Under the pieces are notes generated by a model. The model saw nothing but the letters and a program-made list of their open reading frames with translations, was not told the DNA's origin and did not search any database. A DNA stretch of 44,915 nucleotides from an uncultured Lachnospiraceae bacterium (lineage in GTDB: Bacteria > Bacillota > Clostridia > Lachnospirales > Lachnospiraceae): NCBI GenBank assembly GCA_934394615.1, contig CAKRRJ010000008.1, positions 1 to 44,915 of the forward strand, read 5' to 3'. Made by a program: the position numbers and the translations under genes. The first letter of the stretch is position 1, and the number at the start of each line of letters is the position of its first letter. This document shows, in pieces, positions 7,002-14,876 of this stretch.

Positions 7002-8117
7002 ATGAGCACGAAAGAATTACTGGCGAAATTTCATGAAGTTGCCTCCAATCCGAAAGCACAGAAAGATGCTTATCTGGCAGCAGGCAAAAAAGTAGTACTG
7101 ACCGCACCGGTTTACACCCCGGAGGAAATCATCCATTCCATGGGACTGGTTCCGATGGGCGCGTGGGGCGCAGATGTAGAATTAAAAGAAGCAAAACGTT
7201 ATTTTCCGGCATTTATCTGTTCCATTATGCAGAGCATCCTGGAGCTGGGCATGACCGGTGAGTACGACGGCGCAAGTGCCATCGTGATTCCGAGTCTCTG
7301 CGACAGCTTAAAGGCTCTGGGTGAGAACTGGAAATATGCAGTAAAGGGCATCCCGTTCATTCCGATGACCTATCCGCAGAACCGCAAGCCGGTATACGGC
7401 ATCGCTTACACCAAGGCTGGTTACGAGCGCGTGATCAGAGACCTGGAAAAAGCAACCGGCATTCCGTTCGATGACGCAAAGCTTGGCGAATCCGAGAAAA
7501 TCTACAATGAGCACAACGCAGTGATGAGAGATGTTGTGAAGGTTTTAGCGGATCATTCGGAGGTTTCCGCAGCAGAGAGAAGCGATGTATTCAAGAGCGC
7601 GTTCTTCATGCTGAAGGAAGAGCATACCGCACTGGTCAAAGAACTGATCGAGTCCTTAAAGGGTGATCAGGCAGGCGCTGCAAAGAAGAAGATCATGACC
7701 ACCGGTATCCTGGCAGACGCTCCGGAACTGTTAAAGATCTTTGATGACAACGGACTTCAGATCGTACGCGATGATGTTGCAGCAGAGAGCAGACAGTACC
7801 GCACCGACTGTAAGCCAAACACCACCAGCCTGGACGGCCTGGCTCAGAAGTTCGCAGATATGGACAACTGCTCTGTTCTGTATGATTTCGAGAAGAAACG
7901 TGTTCAGATGATCGTGGACGAGGTAAAAGAGTCCGGCGCCAACGGCGTAGTGATGGTTCTGACCAAGTTCTGTGATCCGGAAGAGTTTGACTATGTTCTC
8001 ATCAAGAAGGCATGTGAGGCAAATGACATCCCGATCATCCTCATTGAGGTTGACCGCCAGATGGCAAACTTCGAGCAGGCCCGCACGATGGTAGAGACAT
8101 TCAAGGATCTGCTGTAA
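7002..8117 (+). CDS. 2-hydroxyacyl-CoA dehydratase, beta subunit (HadC/FldC/LcdB-like)
   Basis: The 371-residue partner of the preceding subunit begins immediately after its TAA, with AAGGAGGG inside the end of alpha, so the two are translationally linked for 1:1 stoichiometry. Family features include VVLTAPVYTPEEIIHSMGLVPMG near the start, AFICSIMQSILELG and PSLCDSLKALGENWK (candidate cluster cysteines), and the C-terminal KFCDPEEFDYVLIKKACE with LIEVDRQM. It contributes the second cluster and substrate pocket of the heterodimer. The substrate class (aliphatic or aromatic) cannot be settled by eye. Confidence 0.92.
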   Translation: MSTKELLAKFHEVASNPKAQKDAYLAAGKKVVLTAPVYTPEEIIHSMGLVPMGAWGADVELKEAKRYFPAFICSIMQSILELGMTGEYDGASAIVIPSLCDSLKALGENWKYAVKGIPFIPMTYPQNRKPVYGIAYTKAGYERVIRDLEKATGIPFDDAKLGESEKIYNEHNAVMRDVVKVLADHSEVSAAERSDVFKSAFFMLKEEHTALVKELIESLKGDQAGAAKKKIMTTGILADAPELLKIFDDNGLQIVRDDVAAESRQYRTDCKPNTTSLDGLAQKFADMDNCSVLYDFEKKRVQMIVDEVKESGANGVVMVLTKFCDPEEFDYVLIKKACEANDIPIILIEVDRQMANFEQARTMVETFKDLL

Positions 8118-8200
8118 GAACGGCTGATTCAATTAAGTAAATGATGGTTCTGTCCGGGTGCAATACTCCGGGCAGAGTCTTAAGAAAAGGAGATAAAATC

Positions 8201-9436
8201 ATGGCAAAGGTTTTGGAAGGAATTAAGGTAGTACAGCTGGCAAACTTCATCGCAGCTCCGGCAGCAGGCCGTTATCTGGCTGACTATGGCGCAGATGTAG
8301 TGATCGTTGAGGCATCCAAGGGCGATCCGCTTCGTTACACACAGGCTCAGGAAGGCCGTCCGCAGAACATGCTGGAGAACACCACCTGGGAGTACTTAAA
8401 CGGAAACAAGAGATGTATCTCTTTAAATACCAAAACTCCGGAAGGAATGGAAGCACTGCACAAGATGTTAGAGGGCGCAGATGTCCTGATCACCAACTGG
8501 AGACTGGGCGCTCTGCAGAGAGCAGGTCTTGACTATGATACCTTAAAAGAAAAATATCCGAAACTGATTTACTCCATGGTTTTAGGCTACGGCCTGACCG
8601 GTCCGGATAAAGATCTTCCGGGATATGATTTCACCGCATTCTTCGGAAGAGGCGGCTACACCGAGAACCTGCGTAAGCGCGGCGGCCAGCCGATCACCAT
8701 GCTTCCGGGCCTGGGCGACAACAACGCCGGTCTGATGCTGGCTCTGGGTATCATGACTGCCCTGTACAAACGCCAGACGACCGGCAAGGGCGATTTCGTA
8801 AGCGCAAGCCTTTATGAGACCGCAATCTTCAACCAGTCTGTCATGCTGATGGGTGCTCAGTACGATGGTGCTGCACGCCACTATCCGATTTCCGTATACG
8901 ATAACTTAAATACCTTAAACAACGCATTCGCTACCAGCGATGACCGTCTGATCCAGTGCGCAATGCCGGATTACGATCCGCGTTTCGAGCATTTCTGCCA
9001 GGTAATCGGCCGTCAGGATATGATTGATTCCGGCAAGTTCTATCCGCAGGCCCACATGATCGAAGAGGGCAATGTTCCGGAGTGCTACGATGAGTTCGTA
9101 AAGACTTTCAAGACCAAGACCTACGAAGAGTGGAAGCAGATCCTGACCGAGGGTGATATCCCGTTCAGCCTTGCATATAGCTGGAGCGAGATCTTAAACG
9201 ATCCGCAGGCAAACGCAGTTGGCGCATTCTACGACTGCACCTGCCCAAATGGCGTTGTCAGAAAGGTTACCCATACTCCGGTCCGCATCGCGAGCGAGGG
9301 TGAGCTGGAAGGACGCACCGCACCGCTGATTGGTGAGCAGGGCGTTGAGGTCTTAAAAGAGGTTGGTTACTCGGATGAGAAGATCAGCGAGATGTTAGAG
9401 AGCGGCGCACTGTATGTGTGGAAACCGGAAAACTAA
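8201..9436 (+). CDS. Family III CoA-transferase (HadA/FldA/CaiB-like)
   Basis: This 411-residue protein is of the formyl-CoA transferase family. The catalytic aspartate is visible as D173 in LPGLGDNNAG, equivalent to the LGDSNTG aspartate of formyl-CoA transferase, and the N-terminal IKVVQLANFIAAPAAGRYLADYGADVV motif region is intact. It should move CoA from the product acyl- or enoyl-CoA to the incoming 2-hydroxyacid, as HadA and FldA do. The start at MAKVLEG follows AAAAGGAGATAAAATC; a longer in-frame reading from 8141 lacks a ribosome binding site and adds no family sequence. It lies 83 bp after the dehydratase beta subunit, probably in the same operon. Confidence 0.92.
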   Translation: MAKVLEGIKVVQLANFIAAPAAGRYLADYGADVVIVEASKGDPLRYTQAQEGRPQNMLENTTWEYLNGNKRCISLNTKTPEGMEALHKMLEGADVLITNWRLGALQRAGLDYDTLKEKYPKLIYSMVLGYGLTGPDKDLPGYDFTAFFGRGGYTENLRKRGGQPITMLPGLGDNNAGLMLALGIMTALYKRQTTGKGDFVSASLYETAIFNQSVMLMGAQYDGAARHYPISVYDNLNTLNNAFATSDDRLIQCAMPDYDPRFEHFCQVIGRQDMIDSGKFYPQAHMIEEGNVPECYDEFVKTFKTKTYEEWKQILTEGDIPFSLAYSWSEILNDPQANAVGAFYDCTCPNGVVRKVTHTPVRIASEGELEGRTAPLIGEQGVEVLKEVGYSDEKISEMLESGALYVWKPEN

Positions 9437-9509
9437 CAGGCAGCGCAATAAAAAATAAATAAAACAGCTGCAGGAAAACAGTACTGCGGCGTAACGGGAA
9501 GAAGAGGTC

Positions 9510-9530
9510 GGGGCCGCTGGCTCCGGCCTT
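9510..9530 (+). other. Small hairpin between CoA-transferase and racemase
   Basis: A GGCCG/CGGCC stem lies in the 126-bp gap between the two genes. With little T-run it is at most a partial terminator or processing site. Confidence 0.3.
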
Positions 9531-9562
9531 GCTCGTTTCCTGTAGATTATGGGGGAAAAATT

Positions 9563-10873
9563 ATGTCTATGTTTATCGATTTTCCAGAAACGCATGCAAA
9601 AGTGCAGGGCATGGAGACCATGCCGGTTCCGCGCATGGTAACCATTCACCAGAAGTATGATGATCAGAAAATCACGGATACTGCAGGCCATATCCGGGCA
9701 CAGCTGGAAGCGCTGCCGGACCATGAGAGCTATGCAGGAAAACGGATCTGCATCACCGTGGGAAGCCGCGGCATCCCGGATCTTGATGTGATGGTCCGCA
9801 CCATGTGTGATGTCTTAAAAGAGTGGGGTGCAAAGCCCTTCATCATCCCGGCTATGGGAAGCCACGGCGGCGGAACTGCTGAAGGACAGCTGGAGATGAT
9901 TGCCGGCTACAACATCACCGAGGAGAGCATGGGCGTGCCGATTCTGGCTTCCATGGAAGTGGTGCAGTACGGCGAACTGGATGGCATTCCGCTTTACTGC
10001 GATAAGTATGCCTACGAGTCCGACGGCATTGTCATTTTTAATAAGGTAAAGCCGCATACCGATTTCCGCGGACCTCACGAGAGCGGCCTGCTGAAGATGA
10101 TCGCCATCGGTATTGCCAAGCATAAAGGCGCGGCAATGTTCCACAGCTTTGGATTTGAGCGTTTTGCGGAACTGATCCCGCCGGTAGCGGAAATCTTCCT
10201 GCAGAAGTGTCCGGTTGCTTTTGGTGTTGGCGTTGTACAGAATGCCTACGATGATATCTGCAACATCACAGCCTGTACACCGGAGAACCTGATTCAGACG
10301 GATGCAGCGCTTCTGGTGGAGGCAAAAGAAAAAATCGCGAAGTTCCTGTTTGATGATATCGACCTTCTTATTATTGATGAGATCGGCAAGAACATCAGCG
10401 GAAACGGCCATGATCCGAATGTGACCGGCCGCAACATCACCCACAGTTTTGACGGTGTTCTGAAGCTGGATAAGATGTTTATCCGCGGTATCACGCCTCA
10501 GGCTCATCACAATGGATGCGGCCTGTCTGCGGCTGATATCACCACCAGAAAGGTGTTAAACGATGTGGACTGGGACGCAACCTGGACCAACGGCCTGACC
10601 ACGGGTATTATGACGGCCGGCCAGATTCCGGTTTACGCGAACAATGATAAGGATGCCATTCAGATGAGCATCCGAAGCATGCACAATGTGGATTTCAGCA
10701 AGGTGCGTGTGGCTCATATCAAAAATACACTGGCCATGAGTACCATTGAGGTGTCTGAGTCTCTTTATGAGTCCATCAAAGACCTTCCGGGCATCAGCTA
10801 TGTGAGCGGACCGGTGCAGATGGAATTTGACCAGGACGGCAATCTGGTGGAGACACAGTGGCCGGAGGAATAA
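9563..10873 (+). CDS. LarA-like nickel-dependent 2-hydroxyacid racemase
   Basis: This 436-residue protein is of the lactate racemase superfamily (Lar_N/DUF2088). Residues R69 (VGSRGIPD), H101 (GSHGGGT), H165 (KPHTDF), K178 (GLLKMIAIG) and H194 (AMFHSFG) line up in order and spacing with LarA R75, H108, H174, K184 and H200. These include the lysine that anchors, and the histidine that ligates, the nickel-pincer cofactor. It should interconvert D and L 2-hydroxyacids by hydride transfer. The cofactor genes larB, larC and larE are not in the window. GGGGGAAAAATT precedes the ATG. Its place among dehydratase genes, where had and fld operons have or rely on a dehydrogenase, suggests it supplies the (R)-isomer; substrate unknown. 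Confidence 0.82.
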   Translation: MSMFIDFPETHAKVQGMETMPVPRMVTIHQKYDDQKITDTAGHIRAQLEALPDHESYAGKRICITVGSRGIPDLDVMVRTMCDVLKEWGAKPFIIPAMGSHGGGTAEGQLEMIAGYNITEESMGVPILASMEVVQYGELDGIPLYCDKYAYESDGIVIFNKVKPHTDFRGPHESGLLKMIAIGIAKHKGAAMFHSFGFERFAELIPPVAEIFLQKCPVAFGVGVVQNAYDDICNITACTPENLIQTDAALLVEAKEKIAKFLFDDIDLLIIDEIGKNISGNGHDPNVTGRNITHSFDGVLKLDKMFIRGITPQAHHNGCGLSAADITTRKVLNDVDWDATWTNGLTTGIMTAGQIPVYANNDKDAIQMSIRSMHNVDFSKVRVAHIKNTLAMSTIEVSESLYESIKDLPGISYVSGPVQMEFDQDGNLVETQWPEE

Positions 10874-10962
10874 CAGTCGGTGCAGAAGGAATAGAAGCCG
10901 GAAAGAACGGGCGGGAATGCCGATACAGAATGGAATAGAAAGACGGAAAAAAGGAGCAGATT

Positions 10963-11757
10963 ATGGTGTATACATTGGGAATTGATATCGGATCCACAAC
11001 TTCCAAATGTGTGATCCTGGAAGATGGAAAAACGGTCCGGGCAAAAAGCCTGGTGAAGGCGGGAACCGGTACCGATGGCCCGATGCGGGCATATAACGAG
11101 GTGCTGGAGAGCGCGGGCTTAAAACGGGAGGATCTGGCATTTGTTATGGCTACCGGATATGGCCGTACGACCTTTGAGGGCATGGATGGCGAGATGAGTG
11201 AGCTGAGCTGCCATGCGAAGGGCATGTATGCCGTGGCACCGGAGGTGCGCACCATCATTGATATCGGCGGACAGGATGCGAAGGTCATCCGCCTGGGAAA
11301 TACCGGAAAAGTCACTAACTTCCTGATGAATGATAAATGCGCGGCAGGAACCGGACGGTTTCTGGATGTTATGGCTGGAATCTTACAGCTGGATGTGGAT
11401 GAGCTTGGCGCCTATGCGCTGAAATCAGAGGAGCCGGCCAGAATCTCCAGCACCTGTACGGTATTCGCGGAGTCAGAGGTTATTTCCCAGCTTTCCAAGG
11501 GAATTGCCCTTCCGGACCTGATTGCCGGAATCTGCAATTCCGTTGCGAGCCGTACCGCAGCCCTTGCGAAGCGTGCGGATGTCAAAGAAGCAGTCTATAT
11601 GACCGGCGGTGTAGCCAAGAACATTGGCGTGCGTTCTGCTCTTTCCAGGGAACTGGGAGTAGAGGTTCAGACAATTCCGGATGCCCAGTACATGGGTGCC
11701 ATGGGCGCAGCAGTAGCCGGTTATGAAAAGTGGTCAAAAGAACATTCCAATGAATAA
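10963..11757 (+). CDS. 2-hydroxyacyl-CoA dehydratase activator (HgdC/HadI/FldI-like ATPase)
   Basis: The 264-residue protein belongs to the BadF/BadG/HgdC ASKHA ATPases. It shows the phosphate loops GIDIGSTTSK (6-15) and IDIGGQDAK (99-107). The two cysteines that hold the dimer-bridging [4Fe-4S] cluster are C126 (NDKCAAGTG) and C165 (SSTCTVFAESEV), as in HgdC. As a homodimer it uses ATP hydrolysis to push one low-potential electron into the dehydratase. A single electron supports many turnovers, so less protein is needed. AAAAAAGGAGCAG precedes the ATG, 89 bp after the racemase. It likely shares the dehydratase operon. Confidence 0.93.
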   Translation: MVYTLGIDIGSTTSKCVILEDGKTVRAKSLVKAGTGTDGPMRAYNEVLESAGLKREDLAFVMATGYGRTTFEGMDGEMSELSCHAKGMYAVAPEVRTIIDIGGQDAKVIRLGNTGKVTNFLMNDKCAAGTGRFLDVMAGILQLDVDELGAYALKSEEPARISSTCTVFAESEVISQLSKGIALPDLIAGICNSVASRTAALAKRADVKEAVYMTGGVAKNIGVRSALSRELGVEVQTIPDAQYMGAMGAAVAGYEKWSKEHSNE

Positions 11758-11761
11758 AAAA

Positions 11762-11781
11762 ATATGTCGAATTAGACATAT
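11762..11781. repeat. Inverted repeat ahead of the ligase promoter
   Basis: ATATGTC-GAATTA-GACATAT is a perfect 7-bp inverted repeat directly after the activator stop. It overlaps motif B copy 3 and precedes the -35 box, so it may be an operator. Confidence 0.5.
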
Positions 11782-11794
11782 CTGAGTTTACATA
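11776..11794 (+). promoter_or_regulatory. Shared motif B, copy 3 (ligase promoter)
   Basis: ACATATC-TGAGT-TTACATA keeps the layout of the other copies. It contains the -35 hexamer TTTACA of the ligase promoter, exactly as copy 4 does for the acyl-CoA dehydrogenase promoter. Confidence 0.55.
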
Positions 11795-11815
11795 TAGCGC
11801 CTGACGTGATATAAT
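11787..11815 (+). promoter_or_regulatory. Promoter of the acyl-CoA ligase gene
   Basis: -35 TTTACA (11787-11792), 17-bp spacer, -10 TATAAT (11810-11815). It gives the ligase its own transcription unit inside the cluster. Confidence 0.75.
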
Positions 11816-11877
11816 TTTAACAGATTAAAGCAGCATGTGAACTGTGGATGGAATGAAAGGGTTAAAAGGGAGTTATC

Positions 11878-13524
11878 ATGAGGCTGATAAAAAAAACAAT
11901 TGCGGAATGTCTCAGAAGCAGGGTCAAAGAAAGCGGCGATAAAATCGCGCTGGAGGCAGATGAGCAGCGTTATACCTGGAAAGATCTGGATACGCTCAGT
12001 GACTATATGGTCGGGCGCATGCTTTCCTGCGGAATCCGGAAGGGAACGCATGTGGGAATCTGGAGTACCAATTCCCCAAACTGGATCATTGTTTTTCTGG
12101 CGCTGACCAAGATCGGTGCCGTGCCGATCCTCTTAAATACCTGCTACAGTACAGAAGAGATGGCAAAGGTACTCCGCTACGCAGACGTGGAGTTTGTTTA
12201 CTACGGGGAAGGGTATAAGAAGTTAGTCTATGAAGATATGGTGGTCCAGCTGAAAGACGAACTGCAGGATCAGGTCAAACGCTGGATTTATATAGGAAGA
12301 GATACGGCGCGCCGCTGGATGACAGAGGAGAGCTTTGTGTTTGCGGAGCGGATGAAGAAGGTCACCAAGGAGATTGGCGGATACATCCGCAAGGTAAGCC
12401 CGGAGGATACGGCAGCAATCCTGTTCACTTCCGGCACGACCGCTATGCCAAAGGGCGTTATGCTGAGCCATTACAATCTGGTGAACAGTTCGCTGGAAAC
12501 CTGTGAGCACATGAAGTGGGGCGCAGATGACAAGATGCTGATCGCGGTTCCGCTGTTCCACTGCTTTGGCATTACTTCCAGTCTTTTATCCAGCATTCAT
12601 ACCGGTTTCTGCATGCACGTGATCGAGTATTATAAAACCGTGACGGTGCTTCGCTCCGTGCAGGATTACCACTGCACGCTGTTAAACGGTGTTCCGTCCA
12701 TGTTTCTTGCGGTGGTAAACAACCCGCTCCACAAGGAGTATGATTTAAGCAGCCTGCGGCGGGGCATCATTGCGGGATCTCCGTTAAGCCCGGAGGATTA
12801 CATGCTGATCCGCCGGGAAATCCCGAGCCTGGTGCTCCACGCGTCTTACGGCCAGACCGAGACATCGCCCTGCGTCAGCATCGGTGATGTGGGGGATTCG
12901 GATGAAGACAATGCGCATTCCGCAGGCCAGGTGATCCGGCACTGCGAGGTTGCCATTATGGGAAACGATGGCAAGCAGGTGCCTGTGGGAACGGATGGAG
13001 AGATCTGTGTCCGCGGCTACAATGTGATGCAGGGCTATTACCATCTGCCGGAGGCAACAGCAAAGGCCATTGATCAGGACGGCTGGCTCCATACAGGGGA
13101 TCTGGGACATGTGGATGCGCGGAATTTCCTCTATGTAACGGGGCGCATCAAAGAGATGATCATCCGGGGCGGAGAAAACATTTCCCCGCGGGAGATCGAA
13201 GCCGCGATCTTAAAGTATCCGGGCATCCGGGAAGTGAAAGTGATCGGCCTTCCTGCAGCGGTTCTGCAGGAGATGATCGTAGCATGCATCGTGCCGGAAG
13301 AGGGAACAACCATCAGCAATGCCGGCCTGATGACGCATCTGGAGAATCATCTGGCTTATTACAAGCTTCCGGCCCACATTGTCAGGATGGACGCGCTGCC
13401 GGTGAATGCCAGCGGCAAGATCATGCTGGGAGAACTGAAGAAGCAGGCGGCGGAGATCATTCAGGCCAATCCGGAGGCAACCGGGACCGGAATTGATGAC
13501 CGCAGGAAAAAGTGCACAAAATAG
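11878..13524 (+). CDS. Acyl-CoA ligase (AMP-forming)
   Basis: This 548-residue ANL-superfamily enzyme shows the P-loop FTSGTTAMPKG (about 183-193), the adenylate-binding YGQTETSP, the hinge LHTGDLG with DARNFLYVTGRIKEMIIRGG, and the catalytic lysine K514 in NASGKIMLGE. It would activate a carboxylic acid to the CoA thioester with ATP. It has its own promoter carrying motif B. Together with the family III CoA-transferase it gives the pathway two entry modes: ATP-dependent priming to make the first CoA ester, then CoA recycling. Substrate is unknown; the overall pattern is that of medium-chain or aryl-acid ligases. Confidence 0.9.
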   Translation: MRLIKKTIAECLRSRVKESGDKIALEADEQRYTWKDLDTLSDYMVGRMLSCGIRKGTHVGIWSTNSPNWIIVFLALTKIGAVPILLNTCYSTEEMAKVLRYADVEFVYYGEGYKKLVYEDMVVQLKDELQDQVKRWIYIGRDTARRWMTEESFVFAERMKKVTKEIGGYIRKVSPEDTAAILFTSGTTAMPKGVMLSHYNLVNSSLETCEHMKWGADDKMLIAVPLFHCFGITSSLLSSIHTGFCMHVIEYYKTVTVLRSVQDYHCTLLNGVPSMFLAVVNNPLHKEYDLSSLRRGIIAGSPLSPEDYMLIRREIPSLVLHASYGQTETSPCVSIGDVGDSDEDNAHSAGQVIRHCEVAIMGNDGKQVPVGTDGEICVRGYNVMQGYYHLPEATAKAIDQDGWLHTGDLGHVDARNFLYVTGRIKEMIIRGGENISPREIEAAILKYPGIREVKVIGLPAAVLQEMIVACIVPEEGTTISNAGLMTHLENHLAYYKLPAHIVRMDALPVNASGKIMLGELKKQAAEIIQANPEATGTGIDDRRKKCTK

Positions 13525-13566
13525 TTGTTAAGATTTCGTACAAATCAGCAAAATCAATAACAAACA

Positions 13567-13585
13567 ACATGTCCATGTTTACATG
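13567..13585 (+). promoter_or_regulatory. Shared motif B, copy 4 (acyl-CoA dehydrogenase promoter)
   Basis: ACATGTC-CATGT-TTACATG has CATGT/ACATG halves spaced by 8 bp, as in copy 1. It overlaps the -35 box, so a bound protein would either block or recruit RNA polymerase. Confidence 0.6.
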
Positions 13586-13606
13586 TTGTAGTAGATGTGT
13601 TATAAT
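13578..13606 (+). promoter_or_regulatory. Promoter of the acd-etfBA operon
   Basis: -35 TTTACA (13578-13583), 17-bp spacer, -10 TATAAT (13601-13606). The leader to the ATG at 13721 is about 108 nt long. Confidence 0.78.
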
Positions 13607-13631
13607 CAACTCAGGTGTTAAAGAAATAACA

Positions 13632-13699
13632 AACGTTGCTTCCGACAGAGATTTGGCCGGAAGCTGACGTTCACAGAAAACACGGAAATCTGATTCCGT
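13632..13699 (+). promoter_or_regulatory. Two leader hairpins upstream of acyl-CoA dehydrogenase
   Basis: The first hairpin (13632-13671) pairs AACGT and GCTTCCG with CGGAAGC and ACGTT. The second (13682-13699) is ACGGAA-ATCTGA-TTCCGT. Neither has a T-run. They may stabilise the 5' end of a highly expressed mRNA or take part in riboregulation; no known riboswitch class is recognised. Confidence 0.5.
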
Positions 13700-13720
13700 A
13701 TAATTAAAAGGAGGCAAACA

Positions 13721-14863
13721 ATGATTCTTTCTGCGAAGTATGAGTTAATGAGAAAGAACTTCCGCAATTTCGCGGAGACTGAGTTCACGACCGAGATTCA
13801 GGAACAGCTGGACAAAGAGGGTGGATTCAACGAGGAGATCTGGAAAAAGATGATCAAATACGGCTTCTCCGGCGTTAAGATCCCGACCAAGTACGGCGGC
13901 CAGGGCGGAGACAGTCTTGCTTACGTTCTGATGAACGAGGAATTTTCCCGCGTTTGCCCGGTACTTGCAATTTACGCAAATACCCCGAACTCCTTAGGCG
14001 GCGGCCCGTTACTGGCATGCGGCAATGAGGACCAGTTACAGAAATACCTGGTTCCGGTAGCAAAAGGCGAGAAACACATTGTATTCGCACTGACCGAGCC
14101 GGGCGCTGGTTCCGATGCAGGAAGCATGACCACAAGAGCTGTGGAAGATGGCGACTATTATGTATTAAACGGCCGTAAGTGCTTTATTTCCGGTGCTCCG
14201 ATCGCGGATTACGCAGTTGTCTTCGCAAAAACCAATCCGGCATTGAAGGGCGCAAAGGGCATTTCCATTTTCGTAGTTGATATGAAGCTGCCGGGCGTTT
14301 CCTGCGGCAAACCGGAGGCTAAGATGGGTATCAACGGATATCCGACCAGTGATATCGTATTTGAGAACGTAAGAGTACATAAGAGCGACCTGGTAGGCCC
14401 GTTAGACAAGGGCTACGGCGTTGCAATGTCCACTCTGGACGGCGGACGTCTTGGCGTTGCAGCACAGTCCCTTGGTATCGCTCAGGCATGCCTGGAGGAA
14501 GCAACCAAGTACGCAAAAGACAGAAAACAGTTCGGCAAGCCGATCTCCTACAATCAGGGCATCAGCTTCATGCTGGCAGATATGGCAACCGAGATCGAAG
14601 CAGCACGCTGCCTGATCTATAACACTGCTATGGCAAAAGACGCTGGCGATAAGAATGCTTCCGTAATGTGCTCCATGGCAAAATATTACGCATCTGAGAT
14701 GGCAAACCGCGTAGCAGGCAAGGCAATCCAGATCCACGGTGGTTACGGTTTCATCAAAGAGTACAAGGTAGAGCGTCTGTACCGCGACGCACGTGTTATG
14801 ACCCTGTATGAAGGAACCAGCCAGGTACAGCAGATCGTTATTTCCAGAAGTCTGTTAAAGTAG
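13721..14863 (+). CDS. Acyl-CoA dehydrogenase, short-chain type
   Basis: This 380-residue flavoprotein has the standard three-domain ACAD layout. FAD and substrate motifs are visible as FALTEPGAGSDAGSM (about 125-139) and KCFISGAPIADY. The catalytic base is E364 in LYEGTSQVQQIVISRSLLK, as in butyryl-CoA dehydrogenases. In the fermentative direction it would reduce the 2-enoyl-CoA made by the dehydratase to the saturated acyl-CoA, with electrons from the adjacent ETF. AAAGGAGGCAAACA precedes the ATG. The next gene, etfB, starts 13 nt after the stop. The acd-etfB-etfA order equals that behind the had and fld operons. Confidence 0.92.
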   Translation: MILSAKYELMRKNFRNFAETEFTTEIQEQLDKEGGFNEEIWKKMIKYGFSGVKIPTKYGGQGGDSLAYVLMNEEFSRVCPVLAIYANTPNSLGGGPLLACGNEDQLQKYLVPVAKGEKHIVFALTEPGAGSDAGSMTTRAVEDGDYYVLNGRKCFISGAPIADYAVVFAKTNPALKGAKGISIFVVDMKLPGVSCGKPEAKMGINGYPTSDIVFENVRVHKSDLVGPLDKGYGVAMSTLDGGRLGVAAQSLGIAQACLEEATKYAKDRKQFGKPISYNQGISFMLADMATEIEAARCLIYNTAMAKDAGDKNASVMCSMAKYYASEMANRVAGKAIQIHGGYGFIKEYKVERLYRDARVMTLYEGTSQVQQIVISRSLLK

Positions 14864-14876
14864 GAGGAAGCTTAGA

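Noticed and set aside
5757..8117. 2-hydroxyglutaryl-CoA dehydratase
   Set aside because: The alpha subunit is about 60 residues shorter than HgdA, and the context matches had/fld clusters with a family III transferase rather than glutaconate CoA-transferase.
9815..10510. A 231-codon frame on the - strand within the racemase gene
   Set aside because: It is a mirror of the codon-biased racemase gene with no recognisable domain.
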